In this document: positions 1 to 8,039 of the stretch, piece after piece
Layout: the number at the start of each line of letters is the position of its first letter
Position numbering within the stretch: position 1 is the stretch's first letter
Assembly (NCBI GenBank): GCA_037442025.1
Contig: JBBIRB010000004.1
Coordinates: 1 to 64,000, forward strand
Length of the DNA stretch: 64,000 bases
From: UBA2287 sp037442025
GTDB lineage: Bacteria > Bacteroidota > Bacteroidia > Bacteroidales > Tenuifilaceae
Direction: 5' to 3'
The notes under the pieces: generated by a model
What the model was told of the DNA's origin: nothing
What the model saw: only the letters and a program-made list of their open reading frames with translations
Database searches by the model: none
Made by a program: the position numbers and the translations under genes

Positions 1-2
1 AA

Positions 3-156
3 TTTCCTAAAAATCAGATTAATTGACTAAAATCCGGGAACTCGCTACGCTCAAATAGCCCGGATTTCTTAACGTCCATTAATCTGATTTTCTTTATGGA
101 AATTCTCTGAGGCGGAATGCGACCCCCCAATAAGCAGAAAACTACCGATTTCCTTA
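3..156 (+). repeat. Interspersed hairpin repeat, copy A
   Basis: This 154-bp segment recurs in inverted orientation at 41935-42088, with about seven mismatches and no gaps by eye. It contains nested inverted repeats. The outer arm AAATCAGATTAAT (11-23) pairs with 78-90, and the inner arm AAATCCGGG (30-38) pairs with 59-67. It has no coding capacity. It looks like a REP- or MITE-like intergenic element or a structured RNA. The left end may extend beyond the window. Confidence 0.8.
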
Positions 157-456
157 AATACAAACTCATTCACGTAAATTCAAAAAATTTAATCGGACAC
201 TAATGGTTCAAATTATATCAGAATGTGACTCACAAAAAATCCTTAACAATATATTTTTTTAACAGACTCCTTCGGGGTTGTGAGACTAAACCTTTGGTTA
301 TTTTAGCGGAATTAATTATGGTAAAAACTAAATCGTTAAAAAACTTGTTTTTTCAATTCTTCTGTTGTCCTCCTTTACCAATTCTTGGGCAGCCAAGGTC
401 TCTGGGGTAATAATCCTTCCTAACGATACTCTCAACGTAACGCTACACATTCATGT
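157..456. other. Non-coding stretch, nothing recognised
   Basis: This stretch lies between the hairpin repeat and the adhesin remnant. The short reading frames have no recognisable protein character. It could be decayed sequence downstream of the pseudogene, but I see no match to support that. Confidence 0.4.
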
Positions 457-753
457 TTATTTTCTAAGAGAAAAAAATTTGTAACCCCTCAGGTCGATGG
501 CCGATGTTGTAATTACATTGTGCGGAGCAAGCGCCCCACTTTCGTAGCTTCGCGAGCAGGCCAGTTTATTTCCCGTTTGCCCATCGGTACGTAAAAATCA
601 GTTTTTTCCATCCCCTTCATGGTCAATAATTCTCCATCCAGAGGGAGGTACCGTTGAGGTTTGGAAATTCTGCCGAAGAAGTATATTGGTGTTGGCAATG
701 GCATTAGCCAACCAAAGGGATGCCGAAAGTGCAAGTAAAATTCTTTTCATCAT
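457..753 (-). pseudogene. Remnant of secreted cleaved-adhesin (choice-of-anchor J) protein
   Basis: Read from the ATG at 753, the frame gives a clear signal peptide (MMKRILLALSASLWLANAIA) followed by the N-terminal strand pattern of cleaved-adhesin or choice-of-anchor J domains (F..STVPPSGWRIIDHEGDGKN). A TGA at 598-600 then interrupts the frame where the family normally has Trp. The same frame continues with family-typical sequence (CSRSYESGALAPHNVITTSA, then IDL) before a TAA at 457-459. The rest of the domain is absent. TGA is a normal stop elsewhere in the window (for example pyrH), so recoding is unlikely. I call it a truncated, nonsense-mutated gene for a secreted or surface protein. 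Confidence 0.7.
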
Positions 754-897
754 GGTTAATTATTGGTAGTAACAATTATATTACTCAAAAAACCTATTCA
801 GCCCTTAATTTTACCTGTTAAAAAAGATGGGACTGAATCCAATTTTGCAATGTGCATAAATAGTGTCATTTTTGCATCAGTTCAAAACATTAAATCC

Positions 898-1803
898 ATG
901 AGCAAACCAACACTTGTTATCCTTGCTGCGGGCATGGGTAGCCGTTATGGAGGGTTAAAGCAGGTCGATGGCCTAGGCCCAAACGGCGAAACAATAATGC
1001 ACTATTCGGTTTACGATGCGCTTCGGGCAGGCTTTGGTAAAATTGTTTTTGTAATTAGAAAGAGCATAGAAAGCGAATTTATTTCCCTTTTTGTAAATAC
1101 ATTCAAGGGCACAGTGCCATACGAAATAGTATATCAGGAAATTGACATGCTACCCAAGGGTATTGCATGCCCTCCCGAAAGGGTGAAACCCTGGGGAACT
1201 GCTCATGCCATTTGGGTTTGCCAAAATGCTGTACAAGAACCCTTTGCGGTAATCAATGCCGACGATTTTTACGACCAAAATGCATTCGAAGTGCTAAGCA
1301 ATGCATTAACCCAACCTGGTTTGAAAAACGGAACCTACTTTATGGTTGGCTATAGGTTGGCAAATACCCTAAGCGAAGAGGGTTATGTTTCGCGTGGGGT
1401 TTGTACCGTCGACCAGAATTCGATGCTTGTTGACGTGGTTGAGCGAACCCAAATTCAACGCTCAAACCATAGCATTGTTTTTAAAGAACAAAACGGTGAT
1501 ATGATTGAGTTAAACTCGGAGTCGCTTGTTTCTATGAATTGCTGGGGCTTTACTCCCGACTTATTTAACCATATCGATTCCATGCTCAACGAGTTCTTAG
1601 GTGGCTCGCTCGCCGATCCCAAAGCGGAGTTCTATATTCCAACAGTAGTAAATAAGTTAATTAAAGGTTCAAATGCAACCTGTAAGGTGCTTCCTTCAAC
1701 AGCCCAATGGTTTGGGGTAACTTATCCTGGCGATAAGCCAATGGTTGTTGAGCGACTGCACAAATTGGTAAATAGCGGAAAGTACCCTTCGCCCCTTTTT
1801 TAA
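898..1803 (+). CDS. Sugar-phosphate nucleotidyltransferase family protein
   Basis: The protein has 301 residues from the ATG at 898. The frame is open upstream, but the family N-terminus begins here (MSKPTLVILAAGMGSRYGGLKQ). The signature LAAGMGSRYGG-x-KQ is the nucleotide-binding loop of NTP_transferase enzymes, and NADDFY (about residue 120) carries the metal-binding Asp. Such enzymes transfer a nucleotide to a sugar-1-phosphate in the cytosol. The exact sugar cannot be read from sequence. The C-terminal part (about 210-301) is the family extension often seen in Bacteroidota. The next gene begins 10 bp downstream, so co-transcription with the exporter genes is possible but functionally unexplained. 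Confidence 0.8.
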   Translation: MSKPTLVILAAGMGSRYGGLKQVDGLGPNGETIMHYSVYDALRAGFGKIVFVIRKSIESEFISLFVNTFKGTVPYEIVYQEIDMLPKGIACPPERVKPWGTAHAIWVCQNAVQEPFAVINADDFYDQNAFEVLSNALTQPGLKNGTYFMVGYRLANTLSEEGYVSRGVCTVDQNSMLVDVVERTQIQRSNHSIVFKEQNGDMIELNSESLVSMNCWGFTPDLFNHIDSMLNEFLGGSLADPKAEFYIPTVVNKLIKGSNATCKVLPSTAQWFGVTYPGDKPMVVERLHKLVNSGKYPSPLF

Positions 1804-1813
1804 CATCAGAAAT

Positions 1814-2107
1814 ATGCTTAAGGTAGTTGCCATAATGGCTGTTGGAATTTTCATTGGTTTTCTTTTACGAAACAAAACACGTGTTGTAAAACTGAACGAT
1901 AGGTTAACTTTGTGGGCAATTTATTTGCTCCTATTCCTTCTGGGTCTGTCAACTGGTGCGAACAAGGCAGTTATTGGCAATTTACATAATCTTGGCGTCG
2001 AATCGCTAATTATTGCCGCTGGTGGAGTGCTGGGTAGTGTTGTAATGGCAACTTTAGTGTATCGGTTCTGGTTTAAATCGAAAGTTGGAAAGCACCATGA
2101 GGAGTAG
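1814..2107 (+). CDS. Lysine exporter LysO-type, N-terminal subunit
   Basis: This 97-residue membrane protein has three hydrophobic stretches (about 1-20, 32-50 and 60-82). It matches the N-terminal part of the LysO (YbjE, DUF340) lysine/thialysine exporter, which is one polypeptide of about 300 residues in E. coli. Here the exporter is split. The stop at 2105-2107 overlaps the ATG of the next gene at 2097, so the two halves are translationally coupled and probably assemble into one transporter. Split LysO is common in Bacteroidota. Substrate assignment rests on family resemblance only. Confidence 0.7.
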   Translation: MLKVVAIMAVGIFIGFLLRNKTRVVKLNDRLTLWAIYLLLFLLGLSTGANKAVIGNLHNLGVESLIIAAGGVLGSVVMATLVYRFWFKSKVGKHHEE

Positions 2108-2702
2108 TTTAATAATTCTTGCCTTCTTTGCCCTTGGGCTTGCTCTTGGAATATCTAACTGGTTTCCCGGCAGCTGGGTTAGCGCAAATGCTGGCGAATA
2201 TGCTCTTTACTTCCTTATGCTCATTGTTGGAGTTGGAATTGGCGCCGACCCAAATTCTTTGGTCGCATTAAAGGCTCTTAATTTTCGAATACTATTGGTG
2301 CCCATATCCACTATTGTGGGTACTACCATGGGCGTTGCATTGTTTTGGCTTGTATTTAGTACTCATACTTTTTCCGATACCATTGCCGTTGGTTATGGCT
2401 TTGGCTACTATAGCTTGTCGAGCATTTTCATATCGCAAGCCCGAGGCGAAACGTTAGGTGTAATCGCACTGCTTGCCAATATTATTCGCGAAATTATTAC
2501 ACTGCTGCTTGCACCCATGTTTGCACTCTATTTTGGGAAATTGGCCCCCATTGCAGCCGGTGGGGCAACTAGCATGGACACTACTCTGCCTATAATAACC
2601 AAAGCATCTGGAAAGGAGTATGCTATTGTTTCCCTTTTTCACGGAATAGTTCTCACAGTCCTCGTTCCTTTTCTAGTTACATTAGTTTTAAACTTTTTTT
2701 AA
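2097..2702 (+). CDS. lysO: Lysine exporter LysO-type, C-terminal subunit
   Basis: The protein has 201 residues from the ATG at 2097, inside the end of the previous gene. I chose it over an upstream TTG because it gives the expected start MRSSLIILAFFALGLALG. It is very hydrophobic, with about six membrane spans. The motif GVGIGADPNSL and the GYGFGYYSLSS segment resemble the core of the LysO/DUF340 exporter. With the preceding small subunit it would form an inner-membrane amino-acid exporter. Confidence 0.75.
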   Translation: MRSSLIILAFFALGLALGISNWFPGSWVSANAGEYALYFLMLIVGVGIGADPNSLVALKALNFRILLVPISTIVGTTMGVALFWLVFSTHTFSDTIAVGYGFGYYSLSSIFISQARGETLGVIALLANIIREIITLLLAPMFALYFGKLAPIAAGGATSMDTTLPIITKASGKEYAIVSLFHGIVLTVLVPFLVTLVLNFF

Positions 2703-2825
2703 ATTTTATTTGAATATAACAATTGTTTGGAGTGGGTTTTAGTTTCTAGAAAAAATCTATTCCAACCTGAAAATGTTGAACCCATTAACATTTTTGTTAA
2801 TTTTGGGAACATAAAATCACTTCAT

Positions 2826-3536
2826 ATGCCAAGGTTCAAACGAGTACTTTTAAAACTTAGTGGCGAGGCCCTAATGGGAAACGATAGTTATGGTATTAAC
2901 ACATCGGTATTAAATTCATATGCTAAGCAAATTTGGGAGGCAGCGCAAACGGGAGTGGAGATTGGGATAGTAATAGGAGGGGGAAATATTTTTCGTGGAC
3001 TTAGTGGCGTGTCAAAAGGGCTCGACAGGGTAAAAGGCGACCAAATGGGAATGCTGGCAACCGTTATAAACTCTTTGGCAATTCAAAGCGCCATTGAGAG
3101 CTCCGGAGGTAAGGCTCGAGTACTTACTGCCACTAAAATGGAACCAGTTGGCGAATTGTATACCAAACTAAAAGCCCTCGATCTATTTAAACAAGGCTAT
3201 GTGGTTATTATTGCTGGTGGTACCGGAAATCCCTTTTTCACAACCGATACAGCTTCGGCATTAAGGGGTGTTGAAATTGAAGCGGAAGCCCTTTTAAAAG
3301 GAACTCGCGTTGATGGGGTTTATACTGCAGATCCCGAAAAGGATTCATCGGCAACAAAGTACCAAACCCTCACTTTTGCCGAAGCATACGAAAAGAAGCT
3401 TAAGGTAATGGACTTAACAGCGTTTACAATGTGCCAAGAGAACAACCTTCCCGTCATTGTTTTCGATATGAATACCCAGGGGAACCTTATACGGTTGATT
3501 TCAGGCGAAAATATAGGAACAATAGTAAAAAATTGA
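2826..3536 (+). CDS. pyrH: UMP kinase (uridylate kinase)
   Basis: The 236-residue bacterial UMP kinase phosphorylates UMP to UDP with ATP in pyrimidine nucleotide synthesis. It begins MPRFKRVLLKLSGEALMG, where KLSGEAL is the first nucleotide-binding loop. IGGGNIFRG and GGTGNPFFTTDTASALR are the amino-acid-kinase signatures. An in-frame extension upstream of 2826 looks non-coding, so I use this ATG. The length matches the family. The frr gene follows 36 bp downstream, the usual pyrH-frr pairing. The stop codon is TGA. Confidence 0.95.
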   Translation: MPRFKRVLLKLSGEALMGNDSYGINTSVLNSYAKQIWEAAQTGVEIGIVIGGGNIFRGLSGVSKGLDRVKGDQMGMLATVINSLAIQSAIESSGGKARVLTATKMEPVGELYTKLKALDLFKQGYVVIIAGGTGNPFFTTDTASALRGVEIEAEALLKGTRVDGVYTADPEKDSSATKYQTLTFAEAYEKKLKVMDLTAFTMCQENNLPVIVFDMNTQGNLIRLISGENIGTIVKN

Positions 3537-3572
3537 ATACTTTAACTTGTTATTTGTAAAATCAAAAAAGCC

Positions 3573-4142
3573 ATGAAGCAAAAAGAAGATGCAGACTTTG
3601 TAATTGATGTTGCAAAGGAAAGAATGGAGAAAGCCATTACACACCTCGACAATGAACTTCGCGTTATTCGTGCAGGTAAAGCAAATCCAGCCATGCTCTC
3701 GAGCATAATGGTCGACTATTATGGAACGCTTACTCCGCTCCAACAAGTGGCAAGCGTTGGCACACCCGATGCCCGCACCATTGGCGTGCAGCCATGGGAA
3801 AAGAATATGATTCCAATAATTGAAAAGGCCATTATGGCTGCAAACCTCGGGTTTAATCCCCAAAACAATGGGGAAACCATTCGTATTATGGTGCCACCCC
3901 TCACAGAAGAGCGCCGAAAGCAGCTTGTTAAGCAGGTTAAACAGGAGGGTGAAAATGCCAAAGTAAGCATTCGAAATGCCCGCCGCGAGGCCAATGAGGA
4001 GTTTAAGAAGCTCGAAAAAAATGGATTGGCTGAAGACCTTGCCAAGGATGCTGAGGCCAAGGTTCAGAAACTTACCGATAGCTACAATAAAAGGGTCGAT
4101 GAGTTGCTTGCCAATAAGGAGCAGGAAATATTAACTGTATAG
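3573..4142 (+). CDS. frr: Ribosome recycling factor
   Basis: This protein has 189 residues, close to the usual 185. Together with EF-G it splits post-termination ribosomes. Visible signatures are the conserved N-terminal helix (LRVIRAGKANPAML), VQPWEKNMIPIIEKAI, and the basic stretch PPLTEERRKQLVKQ that contacts 23S rRNA. It follows pyrH in the same operon and ends at a strong hairpin shared with the convergent BMC operon. Confidence 0.96.
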   Translation: MKQKEDADFVIDVAKERMEKAITHLDNELRVIRAGKANPAMLSSIMVDYYGTLTPLQQVASVGTPDARTIGVQPWEKNMIPIIEKAIMAANLGFNPQNNGETIRIMVPPLTEERRKQLVKQVKQEGENAKVSIRNARREANEEFKKLEKNGLAEDLAKDAEAKVQKLTDSYNKRVDELLANKEQEILTV

Positions 4143-4179
4143 AATAGTTATCAATTACCCCACGTAAGTTCCCCAAAAA

Positions 4180-4211
4180 AAAACGTTGACGAAGCGATTC
4201 GTCAACGTTTT
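4180..4211. terminator. Bidirectional hairpin between frr and deoC
   Basis: A perfect stem (AAAACGTTGACGAA with a 4-nt loop) lies between the convergent ends of frr and deoC. It is flanked by an A tract on the left and ends in TTTT on the right, so it can serve as an intrinsic terminator for both strands. Confidence 0.75.
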
Positions 4212-4227
4212 GCATAATAATTTAATT

Positions 4228-5010
4228 CTAGTAATTTCCTACAACATTTCCTCCGCTAATAATGGCTACGCTCGAACCGGCACCAAGTCGATTGGCACCA
4301 GCTTTTATTAGGGCAACTGCCGATTTAAAGTCCTTAATTCCCCCACTGGCTTTAACTCCCATTGATGGTCCTACTACCCTGCGCATAAGTTCAATGTCGG
4401 CTACAGTGGCTCCACCGCTTACAAATCCAGTGCTTGTTTTAACAAAATCAACTCCCACTTTTTTGCAAATTTCACAGGCTACTACTTTTTCTTGCTCGTT
4501 TAAAAGTGAAGTTTCGAGAATTACCTTAAGAATAGTTGTGCTGCGGCATGCCCTTTTTACTGATCTTATATCTTCCTCAACAAACTTTAAATCGCCCGAT
4601 TTAAGCGCCCCTATACTTATTACCATGTCGAGTTCGTGAGCACCATTATCAATTGCGTTCCTTGCTTCGAATGCTTTACTACGAGTTTCCATTTCACCTA
4701 AAGGGAAACCTATTACAGAACAAACTTTTACATTTGTTCCCCTAAGTTTTTTTGCCACATACGAAACCCAGCCTGAATTTACACAAACCGAATAAAACTT
4801 GTACTGTATTGCTTCCTTGCAAAGTTGGTCGAATTGAGCCTCAACGGCTTCGGGTTTCAGTAAGGTGTGGTCTATAAAACGAGCCAGTTCTTGAGCTGTT
4901 ATCCCGAAATCCGAGGAAGCCGATCCCGATTCTTTCTTTCCTGCGCCCTGCTCCTTAATGCGCGCCATTACCTCACGGGTAATTTTATCAACTAATTCAT
5001 TGTGATCCAT
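4228..5010 (-). CDS. deoC: Deoxyribose-phosphate aldolase with BMC targeting tail
   Basis: DeoC cleaves 2-deoxyribose-5-phosphate to acetaldehyde and glyceraldehyde-3-phosphate. This copy has 260 residues, of which about 36 precede the usual catalytic start. Residues 2-20 form an amphipathic helix (DHNELVDKITREVMARIKE) joined by a Gly/Ser/Lys linker, the layout of BMC encapsulation peptides. Catalytic residues are in place: Asp128 (ELDMVISIG), Schiff-base Lys191 (FVKTSTGF) and Lys220 (GVKASGGI). It is the last gene of the shell operon, 8 bp after rpiB. DeoC inside a BMC locus is diagnostic of the predicted SPU class. Encapsulation is inferred from the helix and location. Confidence 0.92.
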   Translation of the reverse strand: MDHNELVDKITREVMARIKEQGAGKKESGSASSDFGITAQELARFIDHTLLKPEAVEAQFDQLCKEAIQYKFYSVCVNSGWVSYVAKKLRGTNVKVCSVIGFPLGEMETRSKAFEARNAIDNGAHELDMVISIGALKSGDLKFVEEDIRSVKRACRSTTILKVILETSLLNEQEKVVACEICKKVGVDFVKTSTGFVSGGATVADIELMRRVVGPSMGVKASGGIKDFKSAVALIKAGANRLGAGSSVAIISGGNVVGNY

Positions 5011-5018
5011 AATTGTAT

Positions 5019-5474
5019 TTATTTTTTTTCAATTGACATCATTTTGTTTATTCTTGGCCAGTGCCTTCCTCCCTCAAAATCGGTTTCGAGCCAAAGTTTT
5101 GCCATGGCACAAATATCGGAAATTGAATGCTGATCGGTTCCCATGGTTAATACATTGGCATTATTATGTTGCCTGCTATTAACAATTGTTTTTGGACTCC
5201 AACACAAAGCAGCTCTCACTCCATTTACTTTGTTGCATGCCATTGATGATCCAATGCCTGCGGCATCGAGCATTATGCCGCGGTCGCATTCCCCGCTTAC
5301 AACTTTTTTAGCCACTTGGTAGGCAAAATCAGGGTAATCAACTTTTGTTACGCTATCATTTGTTCCTACATCAACAATTTTGTAACCGCACACCTTGAGG
5401 TAAGTTTTTAAAGCTTCCTTTGTGTCGAACGCTCCGTGATCGGCTCCTATGGCTATTGTTTTAACTTGTTCCAT
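5019..5474 (-). CDS. rpiB: RpiB-like sugar-phosphate isomerase, altered active site
   Basis: The protein has 151 residues of the RpiB/LacAB family, which interconverts aldose and ketose 5-phosphates. Conserved features are the N-terminal IGADHGAF (His13), SRQHNNANVL (His103) and the C-terminal EGGRHWPRI phosphate-site segment. The loop that in E. coli RpiB reads ILICGTG, with the catalytic Cys66, here reads IMLDAAG, so Asp70 sits at the Cys position. This may mean a different acid/base residue or a different substrate. It is 18 bp after a BMC-P gene and 8 bp before deoC, which suggests it feeds sugar phosphate to the compartment pathway. Confidence 0.85.
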   Translation of the reverse strand: MEQVKTIAIGADHGAFDTKEALKTYLKVCGYKIVDVGTNDSVTKVDYPDFAYQVAKKVVSGECDRGIMLDAAGIGSSMACNKVNGVRAALCWSPKTIVNSRQHNNANVLTMGTDQHSISDICAMAKLWLETDFEGGRHWPRINKMMSIEKK

Positions 5475-5492
5475 TTTAGTTTACCTTCTGGC

Positions 5493-5762
5493 TCATTTTG
5501 TAATGTGGTCAACAATTCCAACAACAACGGCTTTTATTGTGTGGGTTTTAGGCTCCTTAATCGCAATTTTTGCCGAACCACCTTCGTCGAGAGTAATTAC
5601 TGTGTCGCCAACTCCTGCCTGAACAGTATCAATAGCTAAAAACGATACTCCCTTTGCATTTCCATCAGGGTCGATTGGTTGAATAATTAATACTTTTCGC
5701 GAATCGTAACCAATGGCTTTCACTGTTGCTACTACGTTACCTATAACTTTTCCAAGTACCAT
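5493..5762 (-). CDS. BMC-P pentameric shell protein (EutN/CcmL), copy 1
   Basis: This 89-residue protein has the EutN/CcmL fold signature: N-terminal MVLGKVIGNVVATVK, central LLIIQPID-like strand (here VLIIQPIDPDGN), VAIDTVQAGVGDTVI-like segment, and the C-terminal VVGIVDHI strand. Pentamers of this family cap the vertices of icosahedral microcompartments. It lies 2 bp downstream of a second BMC-P gene. It is one of four BMC-P proteins in the locus, all of similar length but clearly diverged. Confidence 0.93.
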   Translation of the reverse strand: MVLGKVIGNVVATVKAIGYDSRKVLIIQPIDPDGNAKGVSFLAIDTVQAGVGDTVITLDEGGSAKIAIKEPKTHTIKAVVVGIVDHITK

Positions 5763-5764
5763 GG

Positions 5765-6034
5765 CTAGTTTGCTAAGTTTATATTGTCAACAATTGCAAC
5801 TATGGCTGCATCGCAAGGGTTCATTGTTGTTTCAAGAACCATGCTGGCCTCCTTGCTGGTTTCGTAGTAAATAACTTGCCCAACGCTCGACTGAATTGTG
5901 TCTACTGTAACAATAGGGTCGCCTACGTTTTTTAAATTCTCATCGAGGGGTTGAACCAGAAGCAACTTCAAGCCCTCAAAGGACTCCACTTTTACAGTAC
6001 AAACGACTCTGCCTATTACTTTGCCAAGTTTCAT
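5765..6034 (-). CDS. BMC-P pentameric shell protein (EutN/CcmL), copy 2
   Basis: This 89-residue EutN/CcmL protein runs from MKLGKVIGRVVCTVK through LLLVQPLDENL and TVDTIQSSVGQ to AIVAIVDNI. It sits 10 bp after the aldehyde dehydrogenase gene and 2 bp before the next BMC-P. It would form a vertex pentamer. The AIG/AGxGD loop differs from copy 1 (SSVGQ in place of AGVGD), so the copies may make different pentamers or mix. Confidence 0.92.
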   Translation of the reverse strand: MKLGKVIGRVVCTVKVESFEGLKLLLVQPLDENLKNVGDPIVTVDTIQSSVGQVIYYETSKEASMVLETTMNPCDAAIVAIVDNINLAN

Positions 6035-6044
6035 CGCCGGCTAT

Positions 6045-7460
6045 TTATATTATTCTAAAATGATCAACTAGAGTGCAACGTCGCTCGCGGGTAAACGTGC
6101 TGGCTTTTGTAACACCCTCGCCGGTTGGGCTGGCAATGGTAAACGAGGCAAACCCTGCGCCGCCGTATCCTAGTCCAGCGTAACTTGGCCCATTTTTAAT
6201 GAAAATGGAGCAGTTCATAACCTTTGCCATTTTACTTAACTTGTCAATATTTAACGAGTGCATAATGGCTGTATGGCGGAAACCGTGCTCAACCTCAACC
6301 GCTAGGTCAATCGCTACGTCAACATTTTTAACCCGTACTAAAGGCATTACAGGCATCAGTTGCTCAGTCCATATTAGAGGGTGGTCTTTATCAACCTCGC
6401 AGAGCAAAAGGCGAGTTGATGCAGGGACGGATAATCCAATGTCCCTGGCAATATAATCGGCATTTTTGCCTACATATTTTTTATTAGCGGCACCTTCGTG
6501 TCCAGGTTTCCCGGGGTCGCTAATTACCAGCGAAGTAATTTGCTTTATTTGATCGGCGTTTAGTTCGAATGCGCCGTTTTTCTTCATTTCCTCTTTAAGT
6601 TTATCGGCAACGGTTTCAACAACAATAATTTCCTTTTCGCAAATGCAAATAACATTGTTGTCAAAACTTGCCCCGTCAACAATGGCTTTAGCCGCTTTAG
6701 CAATATCGGCCGTTTCATCAACAACGACGGGCGGGTTGCCAGGACCGGCACCAATTACCTTCTTACCGCTATTCATTGCTGTTTTAACAACAGCAGGCCC
6801 CCCGGTAACTACCATAATGGCAATTTTTGGATGAGTCATAAGGGCCTTCGCCGAATCAATGGTGGGATTTTCAATACAGGTTACAACATTGGCAGGCCCA
6901 CCCATTTCCATAATTGCCTTGTTGAGAAAATCGATTATATAGGCTGAAACATTCTTAGCTGAAGGGTGGGGGTTAAATACCACTGCATTACCAGCAGCCA
7001 GCATGCCAATAGCGTTGCTAATTATTGTAATTGTCGAATTTGTACTGGGTGTTATTGAGCCAATAATGCCGTATGGTGCCTTTTCAACCAAAGTTAATCC
7101 ATGCTCATTAGAGAAAGCCTGTGGAACTATATCTTCTACACCGGGAGTTTTGGTTATGCCAAGGATGTTTTTTGCAATTTTGTCCTCAGCTCGGCCTAAG
7201 CCAGTTTCCTCTTGGGCCATTTTCGACATTATTTCGTTGTGCTCAAGCGATACTTTCCTAATGTTCTCAATTATTTTACTTCGAGTGTCGAGGGGTAGTT
7301 GAATAAACACTTTAAAGGCAGCTTCGGCAGCATTTATGGCATCGTTAATGTCGGTAAAAACGCCATTTTTTCCAGTATTTGCAGGAATAACAGCATCTAA
7401 GTTCATACCCTTTAAAACTTCGCTTACTAGTTTGCGAATGTCGTCTTCTAAATTATCCAT
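6045..7460 (-). CDS. pduP: CoA-acylating aldehyde dehydrogenase, PduP type
   Basis: The protein has 471 residues from the ATG at 7460, chosen over an in-frame TTG nine bases upstream. It oxidises an aldehyde (here probably acetaldehyde from DeoC) with NAD+ and CoA to acyl-CoA. The PduP-style sequence GPGNPPVVVDET is followed by the catalytic Cys272 in SFDNNVICICEKE, and the C-terminus (SPTGEGVTKASTFTRERR) also matches PduP. Residues 2-19 (DNLEDDIRKLVSEVLKGM) form an amphipathic helix joined by a linker, a typical encapsulation peptide. No alcohol dehydrogenase or phosphotransacylase is nearby, so NADH and acyl-CoA recycling must rely on other loci or the shell. Confidence 0.93.
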   Translation of the reverse strand: MDNLEDDIRKLVSEVLKGMNLDAVIPANTGKNGVFTDINDAINAAEAAFKVFIQLPLDTRSKIIENIRKVSLEHNEIMSKMAQEETGLGRAEDKIAKNILGITKTPGVEDIVPQAFSNEHGLTLVEKAPYGIIGSITPSTNSTITIISNAIGMLAAGNAVVFNPHPSAKNVSAYIIDFLNKAIMEMGGPANVVTCIENPTIDSAKALMTHPKIAIMVVTGGPAVVKTAMNSGKKVIGAGPGNPPVVVDETADIAKAAKAIVDGASFDNNVICICEKEIIVVETVADKLKEEMKKNGAFELNADQIKQITSLVISDPGKPGHEGAANKKYVGKNADYIARDIGLSVPASTRLLLCEVDKDHPLIWTEQLMPVMPLVRVKNVDVAIDLAVEVEHGFRHTAIMHSLNIDKLSKMAKVMNCSIFIKNGPSYAGLGYGGAGFASFTIASPTGEGVTKASTFTRERRCTLVDHFRII

Positions 7461-7472
7461 CTTATTCAAGTT

Positions 7473-8039
7473 TTACTTCATGAAAAATGGTTTAATCTCA
7501 TTGTGTGGCTGCGAAATTATTGCTTTGGCGCAGAGCAAGTTTTTCGTTAAGGCTTTTGCGACTCCGATTTCCATCGAAGCCTGAACATCCTCCAGGGCTC
7601 CAAGCATTTTAACATACGACTTGCCTCCAAACCCAATGGCAAGCCTTACTTCAATAATTTGTACATCACTCTCTTTAGCTGCACTGTCGGCAGCTTCAAT
7701 GCTCGAAACAACCGAATGGGTTTCGATTATGCCAATGGTTTCCCACCCTGCAGGTTGTTTTATATGGCCAATTGCTTCGATTACGTCGGGGTGTATTTGT
7801 TGAAGAAATAGGCTGTCGATAACATGCTCACCTCCAATTTCCACTCCCTTATTATACGAGTATTCTACCGAGGCCACATCGCCACTAAAAACTACCAAGT
7901 ATTTGCCGGGGCAAATGGTTCGTGCGTCAATTATTTTTATAGGAGCAATTTTTACCATAGCATCGAGTGCATTTACTCCCATTGCAATGCTGCTAAACTC
8001 GAGCACGCCAAGAACAACTATGCTTTTATCGACCATCAT
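7473..8039 (-). CDS. pduT: Tandem-domain BMC-T shell protein, PduT-like
   Basis: This 188-residue protein contains two BMC domains (about 5-95 and 98-185), so three copies make a pseudohexameric tile. It resembles PduT closely, including ARTICPGKYLVVFSGDV with Cys43. In PduT the equivalent Cys (38) from each subunit binds a central [4Fe-4S] cluster at the trimer axis. The second domain reads WETIGIIETHSVVSSIEAAD. A role in passing electrons across the shell is proposed for PduT and is attractive here because no NADH-recycling enzyme is encoded nearby. The start overlaps the stop of the preceding BMC-P gene, so translation is coupled; the second ATG at 8036 is an alternative start. Confidence 0.9.
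   Translation of the reverse strand: MMVDKSIVVLGVLEFSSIAMGVNALDAMVKIAPIKIIDARTICPGKYLVVFSGDVASVEYSYNKGVEIGGEHVIDSLFLQQIHPDVIEAIGHIKQPAGWETIGIIETHSVVSSIEAADSAAKESDVQIIEVRLAIGFGGKSYVKMLGALEDVQASMEIGVAKALTKNLLCAKAIISQPHNEIKPFFMK

Noticed and set aside
225..410. 61-codon frame near the left edge
   Set aside because: Its composition is not protein-like, and it lies between a repeat and a pseudogene.
598..600. TGA read as Trp, implying a variant genetic code
   Set aside because: Other genes here end in TGA (pyrH and a BMC-P gene) and use TGG for Trp, so a nonsense mutation is simpler.
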